Positions 52,001 through 56,400 of a stretch of DNA of 64,000 nt are shown here, in pieces; position 1 is the first letter of the stretch; every line of letters begins with the position of its first letter. Source of the stretch: Unio delphinus (lineage: Eukaryota; Mollusca; Bivalvia; Unionida; Unionidae). Below the pieces are notes generated by a model. The model was not told where the DNA came from, searched no databases, and was given only the letters and a program-made list of their open reading frames with translations. Location: the NCBI GenBank assembly GCA_029339505.1, contig JAQISU010000132.1, positions 11,139,001-11,203,000 of the forward strand. The letters are read 5' to 3'. A program made the translations under genes and the position numbers.

Positions 52001-53345
52001 ACTCTCATTCACGTGACATAAAATGCCCTTGCAAGCTTGGAAAGTCTGTGCTAAATGACCTCAGACCCAGTATTTTATAAGACTCAGTTAATAACTGACA
52101 CATATTAAGTAAAACAATAGCTTGTATTCATTTTATTACATGCAAACCACGTTTTAAAACTAATCCTGCAGAAGGACAATACGTTGTTTTATATAATGGC
52201 AATCACTTTGAGGAAACCAATAAAATGCATTACTGTTGAGTGGATATAACCAGATCAGCCAATCAGAATGCAAATTACTTTTTATGAATGTAAATATGTT
52301 AGGTGGTCCTCAATCCTCACTAAAAATGCTCTGAAAAAATAAACAAAAGCATTAAAACTGTCAAAAGTTGTTTTCTTATAAGCTACTAGAATTTATAGTA
52401 TAATTTATGATATAATTCAACAGATTTATCAATGGGAAATTTGGAATGTCCAGAGTGTATATTTATACCATTAGAAGGAAATAAATCATTCATAAGGCTG
52501 TTAGTCAAGATGTCTGTTGGCTTTGGATTTTTCTGCTGCCATGAAAATACAATATGGAGAAGTCCATGAAGACCAGCTTTGTTAAGACTTGCTGATACCT
52601 GGGGTAGTTCATATAGCTGCTCAAAGCGGGGGAGATAGGAACTCTTCCTGGAATTCAATGAAAAATTAATATATAGATTCTCTATTTAAATGTCTCAGCT
52701 TTTGTTTCCTTTTCTATACCTATACTACTGGACTGTTCGAATCCTGAAAAGTAAATTTCATATCAGAAACAGAGAAAAGGCATAAAAACGAAAAGAAATC
52801 TGTACCAAAGCCCACTTTAAACTGTCAACATTCATACTGTTCATTCATGACAATTGCATAATCATCTTGAAAATTGTATGAACCATGATAGCTTCTAAAC
52901 GTGTTTGTATATGACATTACTGATACTTTGGCCCAATTTTCCAAAATAGCTTCTAAATGTGTTTGTATATGACATTACTGACACTTTGGCCCAATTTGAT
53001 TTCAATTGGTGTCAGGGTACTAATTATGTACCATGAGGAACAATCCAATAAGCGAGTCTACCTGCTAAACTGTTATCTTAATAAATAATATCCAAAGTTA
53101 GCTGTGATAAATAACTTTTTTTTCATAAACTTAAAATTATTTTCCATGCATGAATAAGTTATAACAGCACCAAAATATAGGACATAAAAAATTTGCATAC
53201 AGCCAATAATTTATACAAACCAATACATGGACAGAAGTAGTGTTCGTGTGTAGAGAGCTCCACTAGTGGATGGAATAACTGTCAGCAGTGGTGACCTGGT
53301 TCCATTAGGATCTACTTTTGTCAGACCAGCACTGAATCCAAACAA
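2979..53345 (-). CDS. VPS13B: VPS13B (COH1), partial gene: 17 internal exons
   Basis: Seventeen minus-strand exons join in one open frame of about 1,354 codons. In transcript order: 53345-53221, 52647-52469, 49259-49125, 43834-43670, 40197-40015, 36242-36037, 34813-34591, 33371-33154, 32120-31751, 31365-31251, 28335-27723, 27477-27309, 20224-20116, 18793-18694, 17657-16907, 10248-10114, 3245-2979. Each has an AG acceptor and a GT donor, and all phases chain without a stop. The product resembles the middle third of animal VPS13B, a roughly 4,000-residue bridge-like lipid-transfer protein of the Golgi and endosomes whose human orthologue is mutated in Cohen syndrome. Diagnostic shared stretches are DVQDVYTKVK, PQADNPL, DRQYQID, APAVVYTN, PFDVLLTAGRIS and SGIPPSLFTL. 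The N-terminal chorein domain and the C-terminal domains are outside the window. VPS13A/C/D do not share these stretches as far as I recall. Promoter, start and terminator are not visible. Confidence 0.93.
2986..3120 (-). repeat. Coding minisatellite, 3 x 45 bp, inside VPS13B exon
   Basis: Three head-to-tail 45-bp units (3120-3076, 3075-3031, 3030-2986) keep the reading frame and encode variants of SQST-x-(D/E)-RN-(Q/Y)-SG, a polar, probably disordered 15-residue repeat. The last unit ends 7 bp before the splice donor. Confidence 0.9.
3246..6660. other. VPS13B intron, no clear feature
   Basis: AT-rich intronic DNA. The only structure I see is at about 4995-5130, where phrases like GGATTTGCCCAGATTTTG recur several times in decayed form. 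No coding or RNA feature is supported. The plus open frame at 3510-3701 is low-complexity and AT-rich. Confidence 0.45.
6660..7625 (-). pseudogene. DIRS-like retrotransposon relic (RT end to recombinase start)
   Basis: Two minus-strand fragments fit the order seen in DIRS polyproteins. At 7623-7426, a frame with SPREFVQLFGLWTCSLQ resembles the reverse transcriptase connection region (pattern R-x-F-x-x-L-x-G-L). At 6944-6669, VYLPT...KLQDDSGC...NHWVSNLLDL parallels YPPT...KLRGQNCQ...NNSWVSDLLNL in the better preserved element at 10.45-16.46 kb. The RNase H part between them is not readable. It is strongly decayed, and its outer limits are unknown. Sequence at 7.7-8.3 kb may belong to it, but I cannot show that. 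Confidence 0.5.
8390..8515 (-). mobile_element. Very decayed SINE relic
   Basis: Fragments ATAGGCTATACATAG, GGAACCACTGACTCATAGGAA and ACAGGCAAACATTCTCAC occur in the same order and spacing as the body of the full SINE at 47047-47298. There is no tRNA-like head. Confidence 0.55.
8985..9720 (-). pseudogene. DIRS-like relic: tyrosine recombinase C-terminus and 3' region
   Basis: The nucleotide sequence follows that of the main element at 10.8-11.4 kb: GGATATCCTTCTGGGGATTAGTGGCTGGATTCC..., AATCCAGCGAAGCTAATGGG, and ATAACTCACTTCAGACATGAAGCAATGG. Minus frame 9507-9325 (60 aa) carries LEIRAISVSHAFKRN followed by GWPAESSFF. This looks like the H-x-x-R box and the W-x-x-x-x-(S/T)-F box near the end of DIRS recombinases, with L where the His should be and no Tyr after the F. 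The inner edge at 8985-9040 resembles the internal complementary region. The copy is truncated and inactive. Confidence 0.65.
10114..10248 (-). CDS. VPS13B: VPS13B exon P
   Basis: Exon of 135 bp, acceptor GTTTCAG and donor GTAAGC, phase 1 in and phase 1 out. It encodes MVYWLETKPG...STGIPPSLFTLKV, matching the human stretch CTVWLQTVPG...SGIPPSFITLQI closely. The 3' end of a DIRS-like element begins about 200 bp upstream of its acceptor (at 10453). Confidence 0.93.
10498..10654 (+). repeat. DIRS 3' inverted terminal repeat
   Basis: 157 bp that match the reverse complement of 16287-16443 with about four mismatches by eye. The outer end carries an extra element-specific extension to 10453 that the opposite terminus lacks, as in DIRS right-hand repeats. 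Inside it, AAGACGAAAATTCGTCTT forms a small hairpin. Confidence 0.92.
10711..10804 (+). repeat. DIRS internal complementary region (ICR)
   Basis: 94 bp made of two abutting parts. 10711-10770 is the reverse complement of the 3' terminus 10453-10512 (one mismatch seen). 10766-10804 is the reverse complement of the 5' terminus 16425-16463 (no mismatch seen). The parts share TTTCT at 10766-10770. This is the arrangement expected of a DIRS ICR, which holds an antisense copy of the joined ends and is thought to template circle formation. Confidence 0.92.
11110..12330 (-). pseudogene. DIRS tyrosine recombinase (YR), frameshifted
   Basis: Successive minus frames read as one DIRS integrase-like recombinase. 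At 12284-11889: W-E-G-L-W-S-F-S-Y-P-P-T, then a long N-terminal part ending RRPSTLKVYEGKWHVF. At 11860-11627: a core-binding-like segment (VIIKCYRSMISDTFRH). At 11557-11375: LASACRVSELHVLS, the box with the first catalytic Arg. At about 11280-11150: ALASWLKWVIRSAY. The second box (H-x-x-R) and the Tyr cannot be found in frame, so the enzyme is dead. The enzyme would normally integrate the circular cDNA. Confidence 0.8.
12385..12856 (-). pseudogene. DIRS RNase H domain
   Basis: Minus frame 12856-12506 has STYGWGAHLLPD, INLSEITAVINAF (catalytic Glu candidate) and IMSDNFVVVACLKNMG (Asp candidate). Frame 12591-12385 continues with FRHILGRLNVLADTLS, whose last Asp fits the fourth acidic position. 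The first Asp, normally just before the STYGWGAH box, appears replaced (sequence reads SATSTYGWG). It follows the reverse transcriptase directly, as in DIRS polyproteins. Confidence 0.8.
12853..13412 (-). pseudogene. DIRS reverse transcriptase, C-terminal half only
   Basis: Minus frame 13412-13191 reads SPWVSTKVMDYVVTLFRS then VYLDDIIQKHLS. YLDD is the catalytic box of the palm. After a frameshift, 13182 onward reads NWIKSDLCP, the strand after the catalytic box. The fingers and the first palm motif (DLxDAYFHVP, visible in the relic at 37.4 kb) are missing: gag C-terminal sequence runs almost directly into this half, so there is an internal deletion near 13410. Confidence 0.82.
14580..14830 (-). 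repeat. 81-bp tandem repeats in DIRS gag, block 1
   Basis: About three units with an 81-bp period (27 codons). The marker GCCAT(T/A)TGGGCTGAACGG occurs at 14685 and 14766. The sequence is GC-rich and the period preserves frame. Confidence 0.85.
15372..15800 (-). repeat. 81-bp tandem repeats in DIRS gag, block 2
   Basis: Five or so units with the same 81-bp period. The marker GCCATTTGGGCT occurs near 15449, 15530, 15611 and 15692. The units are nearly identical, which points to recent expansion or conversion. Confidence 0.88.
16287..16463 (-). repeat. DIRS 5' inverted terminal repeat
   Basis: Reverse complement of 10498-10654 over 16287-16443, followed by about 20 bp unique to this terminus (GAACGTATTCAAAGGAGAAA). 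The latter is found again, inverted, in the ICR. Transcription of the minus-strand ORFs would be expected to start in or near here, but I cannot identify a promoter. Confidence 0.9.
16907..17657 (-). CDS. VPS13B: VPS13B exon O (largest exon seen)
   Basis: Exon of 751 bp, acceptor ATTGTAG and donor GTAAGC, phase 0 in and phase 1 out. It encodes LVCGYALELNV...SDLDFHISVSQIQLLQHL, DSGVGSEISS, PFDVLLTAGRIS and YLYFSQPYTLLSCQ. All have direct counterparts in human VPS13B in the same order (LVCGHSLEVN, DSGIGSDS, PFDIFITASRIS, FIVSQPSLLLSC). The parts between are Ser/Asp-rich and variable. Confidence 0.96.
17658..18693. other. VPS13B intron, nothing recognised
   Basis: About 1.0 kb of AT-rich DNA between exons N and O. 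No repeat, transposon motif or RNA gene was seen. Confidence 0.6.
18694..18793 (-). CDS. VPS13B: VPS13B exon N
   Basis: Short exon of 100 bp, acceptor TTTTTCAG and donor GTTAGA, phase 2 in and phase 0 out. It encodes KAEEIQLYPLLASCDVRIVAAPAVVYTN, matching human ILTPVLTDFSVRITGAPAVIFTK. It is too short to stand out as an open frame; phase continuity with exons M and O supports it. Confidence 0.93.
19366..19731 (-). mobile_element. MITE-like element, truncated copy
   Basis: It starts with ACCATATTTTCCAGCCTATAAGTC, matching the terminal inverted repeat of the element at 22478-22935. It then runs in inverted orientation relative to that copy (shared: CATCCTTCGTCCATAT, ACCAGCAATTGTGAAATTGCATTA, ACCTGTAGTTACGAACAT). 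The last 80 bp or so and the second terminal repeat are missing. Confidence 0.75.
20116..20224 (-). CDS. VPS13B: VPS13B exon M
   Basis: Exon of 109 bp, acceptor CTGACCAG and donor GTAAGT, phase 1 in and phase 2 out. It encodes CWRHFVSSLKPKHSKRPSSED...IPALEWNIIKPFE. PALEWN and the preceding hydrophilic stretch match the human region around NPALEWNMA. Phase links it to exons L and N. Confidence 0.9.
20541..20621 (-). mobile_element. tRNA-like SINE head (minus copy)
   Basis: Reverse complement reads GGAATATGGGCTTGTGTGTG, then TGGGTGTTGTTTACCTGTGGAC, then a B-box-like GGGTTCAGATCTC. It matches 20940-21020 in inverted orientation about 320 bp away. The body beyond the head is not recognised. Confidence 0.55.
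20940..21020 (+). mobile_element. tRNA-like SINE head (plus copy)
   Basis: GGCAAGGTGTTGGGTGTTG (A-box-like) followed about 45 bp later by CTTGGTTCGAACCTCC (a good polymerase III B box, GGTTCGAACC). It is the inverted partner of 20541-20621. It is not a functional tRNA: no acceptor stem could be paired. Confidence 0.6.
21087..21145. repeat. (CT)n(AG)n palindromic microsatellite plus (GATA)n
   Basis: A run of CT dinucleotides switches to AG dinucleotides at CTCTAGAG, making a perfect self-complementary hairpin, followed by GATA repeats. Confidence 0.95.
21240..21960 (-). pseudogene. hAT-like transposase relic
   Basis: Broken minus-strand frames give LPELTVHSTGENIFDMLDKFVEE, then GFSADSAQVITGIHKGAALK, then CHFMQLAIGKAKK. 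This follows the hAT/zinc-finger-type transposase pattern (STG-x-x-IFD..., GF-(G/S)-(S/A)-D-x-A-x-x-(M/I)-x-G-x-H, then a C-H box before LA). Stops interrupt each segment. Terminal repeats were not located. The hAT assignment is by motif only. Confidence 0.5.
22478..22935 (+). mobile_element. MITE-like inverted-repeat element
   Basis: A 458-bp non-coding element bounded by 24-bp terminal inverted repeats (22478-22501 and 22912-22935; 21 of 24 positions pair). Subterminal motifs CTTATACTCCGAATC-(A/G)-ACTTATA recur on both sides (about 22534, 22831, 22897). No coding capacity is seen; it would depend on a transposase elsewhere. A second, truncated copy is at 19366-19731. Confidence 0.82.
23906..24303. 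repeat. Minisatellite, about 62-68 bp unit, 6 copies
   Basis: CCCAATGAGTCAGTTATGCC recurs near 23908, 23971, 24033, 24100, 24168 and 24237, with units of nearly identical sequence (GAAGATTGTCATCTCTGA, TTATTATAGTAAACATTCC). The first units are 5 bp shorter (no ATGAG). It lies within the DIRS relic. Confidence 0.93.
24975..25029. repeat. (TA)n microsatellite
   Basis: An uninterrupted TA run of about 55 bp within the terminal repeat of a DIRS relic. It gives rise to a spurious Tyr/Ile-repeat open frame. Confidence 0.97.
25610..26765. repeat. Degenerate minisatellite, roughly 50-bp unit
   Basis: A field of about 20 diverged units built around CTAGTATTCCAAATCCAGAC and TTCATGAATAGGTCACAATGAA. Unit lengths vary because of indels, and shorter sub-units are mixed in. 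It lies in the intron between exons L and M. Confidence 0.88.
27309..27477 (-). CDS. VPS13B: VPS13B exon L
   Basis: Exon of 169 bp, acceptor CATCTCAG and donor GTATTT, phase 0 in and phase 1 out. It encodes SPQADNPLPRHPVEKELYQRAL and GSSVLDRQYQIDIKSV, nearly colinear with human APQADNPLGRSVLRKDIYQRAL and GSEIEDRQYQIDLQSI. This is the strongest single piece of evidence for the gene identity. Confidence 0.97.
27723..28335 (-). CDS. VPS13B: VPS13B exon K
   Basis: Exon of 613 bp, acceptor TTTTCCAG and donor GTAAGT, phase 2 in and phase 0 out. It encodes SGFFSSQSTREVTHGFFNLTFTRALCRNVK (human SGFFPSTTTKLLDGTHQQHGFLSLTYTKAVTKNVR), PFDIVVYMPVIETLMEHF (human AFDIVLYFPLLNAIASIF) and NSLPLIYANLCGVRVFIP (human NLPLIYVNTSVIRIFIP). 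It is a continuous open frame. Confidence 0.96.
28495..28580 (-). mobile_element. Possible tRNA-derived SINE remnant
   Basis: Reverse complement has GTGGATAGTGCAGTAGTAATG (A-box-like) and ATAGGTTTGATTCGGTCC (B-box-like, GGTTTGATTC) at about 45 bp spacing. A second B-box-like GGTTTGATTCC lies inverted near 28755-28770. No tail or duplication was identified. Confidence 0.4.
28818..28850 (+). mobile_element. DIRS 3' terminal-repeat remnant
   Basis: TCAATAATACTTACCCGATCATGTTAGGA parallels GAGAATACTTACCCAATCACATTACTTTATGG at the 3' end of the main DIRS-like element (10485-10516). It sits immediately before the 43-bp minisatellite. Confidence 0.55.
28840..30668. repeat. Minisatellite, 43-bp unit, about 42 copies
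   Basis: Units follow CTACCAAGCAAATACAGTCC plus TCCAAAGCTAATAGAGACATTCA. Two positions vary in most units (ACC or ATT or ACT; AGAG or ACAG). Two units carry an extra 4 bp (AAGTAAATA... near 29638 and 30448). The array sits between exons J and K. The first half of the unit resembles the DIRS terminal repeat segment CTACCTCGCGAATCCAGCCC. Confidence 0.97.
31057..31081. repeat. Poly(T)-poly(G) tract
   Basis: About 15 T followed by 9-10 G. It could be genuine or an assembly-prone homopolymer. Confidence 0.9.
31251..31365 (-). CDS. VPS13B: VPS13B exon J
   Basis: Exon of 115 bp, acceptor TTTCAG and donor GTACAG, phase 1 in and phase 2 out. It encodes CLEDITLAMDVQDVYTKVKATV, almost identical in its core to human LEDLSASIDVQDVYTKVKCKI. 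The donor GTACAG is weaker than the others. Confidence 0.95.
31751..32120 (-). CDS. VPS13B: VPS13B exon I
   Basis: Exon of 370 bp, acceptor TTTTCCAG and donor GTAAGT, phase 0 in and phase 1 out. It begins VVLIDDLVTKTQRLAKLV (human LFYELTDIMNKVWNKI region), has a Ser/Thr/Pro-rich variable middle, and ends VKLSLWWQWTLPKCEFKFFLPG, matching human VSLWMQWVLPKITIKLFAP. Confidence 0.94.
32121..33153. other. VPS13B intron, nothing recognised
   Basis: About 1.0 kb of AT-rich DNA with no repeat or coding similarity seen. Confidence 0.6.
33154..33371 (-). CDS. VPS13B: VPS13B exon H
   Basis: Exon of 218 bp, acceptor TCTTTAG and donor GTATAA, phase 1 in and phase 0 out. It encodes DKLPWNVYLRNFASYTIHC and PITVTCTVAVSHK. 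These match human DAFPWTISLHQFSIYTLLG and PMGCTSTLAVTSQK in order. GLCLHTDMHAVTLSASQKQ corresponds to human VVCLHVDLESLEIKCSNPQ. Confidence 0.93.
33372..34590. other. VPS13B intron, nothing recognised
   Basis: About 1.2 kb of AT-rich DNA. The open frames at 33791-34000 and 34148-34372 show no recognisable protein features. Confidence 0.55.
34591..34813 (-). CDS. VPS13B: VPS13B exon G
   Basis: Exon of 223 bp, acceptor AATTGCAG and donor GTAGGT, phase 0 in and phase 1 out. It encodes KKFCIFLPKSHL, DTFVLCLPHVQVQSAGLK and YLQEIPVTS, the counterparts of human CCVFIPNDSL, GTLVLCLPQIKIISAGHK and PLQEIPFVI. Confidence 0.95.
34814..36036. other. VPS13B intron, nothing recognised
   Basis: About 1.2 kb of AT-rich DNA. 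No transposon or repeat was identified. Confidence 0.55.
36037..36242 (-). CDS. VPS13B: VPS13B exon F
   Basis: Exon of 206 bp, acceptor ACTTTTAG and donor GTTTGT, phase 1 in and phase 0 out. Most is a Ser/Thr/Lys/Gly-rich variable linker; only the end (KKLARLFPLLRLLQVQ) resembles human WNAVKHLTLQLEVQ. Phase continuity with E and G and the absence of stops are the main support, so it is the least certain exon on similarity alone. Confidence 0.85.
36243..37229. other. VPS13B intron, nothing recognised
   Basis: About 1.0 kb of AT-rich DNA before the DIRS relic. Its last 200 bp (GC-richer, from about 37060) may already belong to the relic. Confidence 0.5.
37230..39523 (-). mobile_element. DIRS-like relic with RT fingers/palm fragment and 5' terminus
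   Basis: Minus frame 37684-37484 has NRWRPIIDWSLLTQF, the (K/R)-x-x-W-R-P-(V/I)-x-D-x-S box of DIRS reverse transcriptases. At about 37500-37456 comes FSLDLTDAYFHVP, the first palm motif. The far end, GGTAACAAGCTAATATTCC then AATGTAATGTGATTGGGAAA (39460-39510), matches the DIRS 5' terminal repeat. The region 38210-39300 is shared with the relic at 24330-24970. It is cut at the 3' side: no RNase H or recombinase is seen. Confidence 0.75.
40015..40197 (-). CDS. VPS13B: VPS13B exon E
   Basis: Exon of 183 bp, acceptor CACATAG and donor GTCAGT, phase 1 in and phase 1 out. It encodes VLVNIEGICTCLDPVLSDWLSYYPRQK, aligned with human LCSIQGLAVNIDPILYTWLIYQPQK, then a polar variable tail. The donor GTCAGT is non-consensus at the third base. 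Confidence 0.94.
40198..43669. other. VPS13B intron with small local repeats
   Basis: 3.5 kb with no coding or transposon motif. Small tandem duplications: about 41006-41101 (three roughly 30-bp units of GTCCCAAAATGTGGTCATGA), about 42690-42825 (four units around GCTATAATCATTCCAAAACTG) and about 43130-43460 (five decayed roughly 60-bp units around TTTCCATAGCAAAATGAC and AATTCATGGATTTTGG). Confidence 0.6.
43670..43834 (-). CDS. VPS13B: VPS13B exon D
   Basis: Exon of 165 bp, acceptor ATTTCAG and donor GTATTA, phase 1 in and phase 1 out. It encodes VTPILYGSSSTEVLHNSEWL...CITFTCQLPK. This corresponds to human LIPLLQGPSDTKDLHSTKWL...MAFTIQVPQ with the same spacing. Confidence 0.93.
44344..44875 (-). 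pseudogene. LINE (non-LTR) reverse transcriptase fragment
   Basis: A 156-codon open frame with GVPQGYVLGPVLFILYTQPLS, LYADDTQIY (catalytic YADD) and MTCNKLQMNDDKTEAILI. The same frame extends upstream to about 44870 with LLWLKSYLVSRTQ, the strand that precedes the GVPQG box. It is the palm/thumb core of a non-LTR reverse transcriptase of the CR1/L2/Rex1 kind; the clade cannot be settled here. Endonuclease, N-terminal RT parts and tail are missing. Oriented like VPS13B. Confidence 0.9.
44876..46119. other. VPS13B intron, nothing recognised
   Basis: About 1.2 kb of AT-rich DNA between the LINE fragment and a DIRS relic. No structure was seen. Confidence 0.5.
46120..47500 (-). mobile_element. 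DIRS-like relic (RNase H end and recombinase start), split by a SINE
   Basis: Reverse complement of about 46440-46200 reads PTSAVDAFSID...LDAYAYHPPLIPKVIQKAGELECHLIAPLKW in one frame with a stop. This is the linker typical of DIRS polyproteins after RNase H (compare W-E-G-L-W-S-F-S-Y-P-P-T in the main copy). Upstream, 46520-46700 parallels the LADTLS/TPSIGLSS nucleotide stretch of the main element. A SINE sits at 47047-47298, and relic sequence appears to continue on its far side. No terminal repeats are seen. Confidence 0.68.
47036..47309 (-). mobile_element. Full-length tRNA-derived SINE with 11-bp target-site duplication
   Basis: Body 47047-47298 (252 bp, minus strand), flanked by perfect direct repeats CCAGCAGAAGG at 47036-47046 and 47299-47309. 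Read on the minus strand, the head has TGGCCAAGTGG (A box, 47285-47275) and GGTTCGAGTCT (B box, 47223-47213). The central block GGTCAGTGGTTCTCTCCGGG and the tail CTGAAAAATGGCGTTAAACC end in AACAACAACAACC. The core/tail type is one I know from bivalve and other mollusc SINEs. It is the best-preserved of four copies in the window and inserted into an older DIRS relic. Confidence 0.92.
48000..49035. repeat. Degenerate tandem repeat field, roughly 57-60 bp unit
   Basis: Decayed units around ACTGGGCCATCACTTTACTCC plus ACTTCAAAGCCCACCTCACAC recur about 17 times. The plus strand is C- and A-rich with almost no G. Several plus open frames here are by-products of the repeat. Confidence 0.85.
49125..49259 (-). 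CDS. VPS13B: VPS13B exon C
   Basis: Exon of 135 bp, acceptor GTTGCAG and donor GTAAAA, phase 1 in and phase 1 out. It encodes KPHLPVFEMAMSGLEVKRCRTS and SGTVSSIQALVYSK, matching human NPLPTLEGSVQNVELKYCSTS and SGTVGSVKICAKA. Confidence 0.93.
49660..51762 (-). mobile_element. DIRS-like relic: RNase H to recombinase and ICR
   Basis: Order on the minus strand: RNase-H-end-like sequence at about 51400-51180; recombinase at about 50900-49950, including a frame with LAHEAVAVT and WRSESIFSSFISEIFHSKM, which resembles the H-E-x-x-A and W-x-x-E-(S/T)-x-F-x-x-(F/Y) boxes near the recombinase C-terminus; then 49745-49665, which parallels the ICR of the main copy (ACTAGAAAAACTTGATTTCTTCTCC...AAAATAATAGGTAAGAAGTGGAGG). 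Stops are frequent, and the position expected for the catalytic Tyr carries Ile. Terminal repeats were not found. Confidence 0.65.
51763..52468. other. VPS13B intron, nothing recognised
   Basis: About 0.7 kb of AT-rich DNA between a DIRS relic and exon B. The last 84 bp (52385-52468) stay open in the exon frame before a stop, so a read-through form is possible but unsupported. Confidence 0.5.
52469..52647 (-). CDS. VPS13B: VPS13B exon B
   Basis: Exon of 179 bp, acceptor ATTCCAG and donor GTATAA, phase 2 in and phase 1 out. It encodes YLPRFEQLYELPQVSASLNKAGLHGLLHIVFSWQ and DILTNSLMNDLFPS. Human has IAITEGIFELPNLTIQATRAQTLLLQAIYQSW and ALINEIFLQ in register. The donor was chosen because it gives the phase that joins exon C and because the alignment ends there. 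Confidence 0.92.
52888..52997. repeat. 58-bp tandem duplication
   Basis: ATAGCTTCTAAA-(C/T)-GTGTTTGTATATGACATTACTGA-(T/C)-ACTTTGGCCCAATTT occurs twice, head to tail, in the intron between exons A and B. Confidence 0.95.
53221..53345 (-). CDS. VPS13B: VPS13B exon A (5'-most exon in window)
   Basis: Exon of 125 bp, acceptor TTTCAG and donor GTTTGT, phase 0 in and phase 2 out. It encodes LFGFSAGLTKVDPNG and VIPSTSGALYTRTLLLSMYW, aligned with human IFGFQAGLTSLDCSG and VIPSFSTALYGKLLKLPTCW. Its acceptor is about 140 bp from the edge of the giant tandem array, so the preceding exon must lie beyond 64000. Confidence 0.94.
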
Positions 53346-53487
53346 CTGAAACAAATTACATTAGGATTGTTATTTTTATCAAGAGAATGCATGAAATGTT
53401 CTCAAGGAATACAAAATGTTTCACTACAGTGTCTGTAAACTGATCTCTTTGCAATATTTTAACTAGATGGATAGACAGACGAATAAA

Positions 53488-56400
53488 GTTAAGACTATAT
53501 GACATTCATAATAGGCTAAAGACTATACCAAATTCATTATAAGCTAAAGACTATACCACATTCAATATAAGCTAAAGACTATACCACATTCATCATAAGC
53601 TAAAGACTATACCACATTCATATAAGCTAAAGACTATACCACATTCATTATAAGCTAAAGACTATACCACATTCATTATAAGCTAAAGACTATACCACAT
53701 TCATTATAAGCTAAAGACTATACCACATTCATTATAAGCTAAAGACTATACCACATTCATTATAAGCTAAAGACTATACCACATTTATAATAAACTAAAG
53801 ACTATACCACATTCATTATAAGCTAAAGACTATACCACATTTATAATAAACTAAAGACTATACCACATTCTTTATAAGCTAAAGACTATACCACATTCAT
53901 ATAAGCTAAAGACTATACCACATTTAAAATAAAATAAAGACTATACCACATTCATATAAGCTAAAGACTATAACACATTCATTATAAGCTAAAGACTATA
54001 CCACATTCATTATAAGCTAAAGACTATACCAAATTCATTATAAACTAAAGACTATACCAACTTCTTTATAAGCTAAAGACTATACCACATTCATATAAGC
54101 TAAAGACTATACCACATTTATAATAAACTAAAGACTATACCACATTCATATAAGCTAAAGACTATACCACATTCATATAAGCTAAAGACTATACCACATT
54201 CATTATAAGCTAAAGACTATACCACATTCATTATAAGCTAAAGACTATACCACATTCATTATAAGCTAAAGACTATACCAACTTCTTTATAAACTAAAGA
54301 CTATACCACATTTATAATAAGCTAAAGACTATACCACATTCATATAAGCTAAAGACTATACCACATTCATTATAAGCTAAAGACTATACCACATTCATTA
54401 TAAGCTAAAGACTATACCAAATTCATTATAAGCTAAAGACTATACCACATTCATTATAAGCTAAAGACTATACCAAATTCATTATAAGCAAAAGACTATA
54501 CCACATCTATAATAAACTAAAGACTATACCACATTCATATAAGCTAAAGACTATACCACATTCATATAAGCTAAAGACTATACCACATTCATTATAATCT
54601 AAAGATTATACCACATTCATTATAAGCTAAAGACTATACCACATTCATTATAAGCTAAAGACTATACCACATTCATTATAAGCTAAAGACTATACCAACT
54701 TCTTTATAAGCTAAAGACTATACCACATTTATAATAAGCTAAAGACTATACCACATTTATAATAAGCTAAAGACTATACCACATTCATATAAGCTAAAGA
54801 CTATACCACATTCATTATAAGCTAAAGACTATACCACATTCATATAAGCTAAAGACTATACCACATTTATAATAAGCTAAAGACTATACCACATTCATTA
54901 TAAGCTAAAGACTATACCACATTCATATAAGCTAAAGACTATACCAAATTCATTATAAGCTAAAGACTATACCACATTCATTATAAGCTAAAGACTATAC
55001 CACATTTATAATAAGCTAAAGACTATACCACATTCATTATAAGCTAAAGACTATACCACATTCATATAAGCTAAAGACTATACCACATTCATTATAAGCT
55101 AAAGACTATACCCCATTCATATAAGCTAAAGACTATACCACATTTATAATAAGCTAAAGACTATACCACATTCATATAAGCTAAAGACTATACCACATTC
55201 ATTATAAACTAAAGACTATACCAAATTCATTATAAACTAAAGACTATACCACATTCATATAAGCTAAAGACTATACCACATTTATAATAAGCTAAAGACT
55301 ATACCACATTCATATAAGCTAAAGACTATACCACATTCATTATAAGCTAAAGACTATACCACATTCATATAAGCTAAAGACTATACCACATTTATAATAA
55401 GCTAAAGACTATACCACATTCATTATAAGCTAAAGACTATACCAAATTCATTATAAGCTAAAGACTATACCACATTCATTATAAGCTAAAGACTATACCA
55501 CATTCATTATAAACTAAATACTATACCAAATTCATTATAAGCTAAAGACTATACCACATTCATATAAGCTAAAGACTATACCACATTTATAATAAGTTAA
55601 GACTATACCACATTCATTATAAGCTAAAGACTATACCACATTCATTATAAGCTAAAGACTATACCACATTCATTATAAGCTCAAGACTATACCACATTCA
55701 TTATAACCTAAAGACTATACCAACTTCTTTATAAGCTAAAGACTATACCACATTTATAATAAGCTAAAGACTATACCACATTTATAATAAGCTAAAGACT
55801 ATACCACATTCATATAAGCTAAAGACTATACCACATTCATTATAAGCTAAAGACTATACCACATTCATATAAGCTAAAGACTATACCACATTTATAATAA
55901 GCTAAAGACTATACCACATTCATTATAAGCTAAAGACTATACCACATTCATATAAGCTAAAGACTATACCAAATTCATTATAAGCTAAAGACTATACCAC
56001 ATTCATTATAAGCTAAAGACTATACCACATTCATCATAAGCTAAAGACTATACCACATTCATTATAAGCTAAAGACTATACCACATTCATATAAGCTAAA
56101 GACTATACCACATTCATTATAAGCTAAAGACTATACCACATTCATATAAGTTAAAGACTATACCACATTTATAATAAGCTAAAGACTATACCACATTCAT
56201 ATAAGCTAAAGACTATACCACATTTATAATAAGCTAAAGACTATACCACATTCATATAAGCTAAAGACTATACCACATTCATAATAAGCTAAAGACTATA
56301 CCACATTCATATAAGCTAAAGACTATACCACATTCATATAAGCTAAAGACTATACCACATTCATTATAAGCTAAAGACTATACCACATTCATATAAGCTA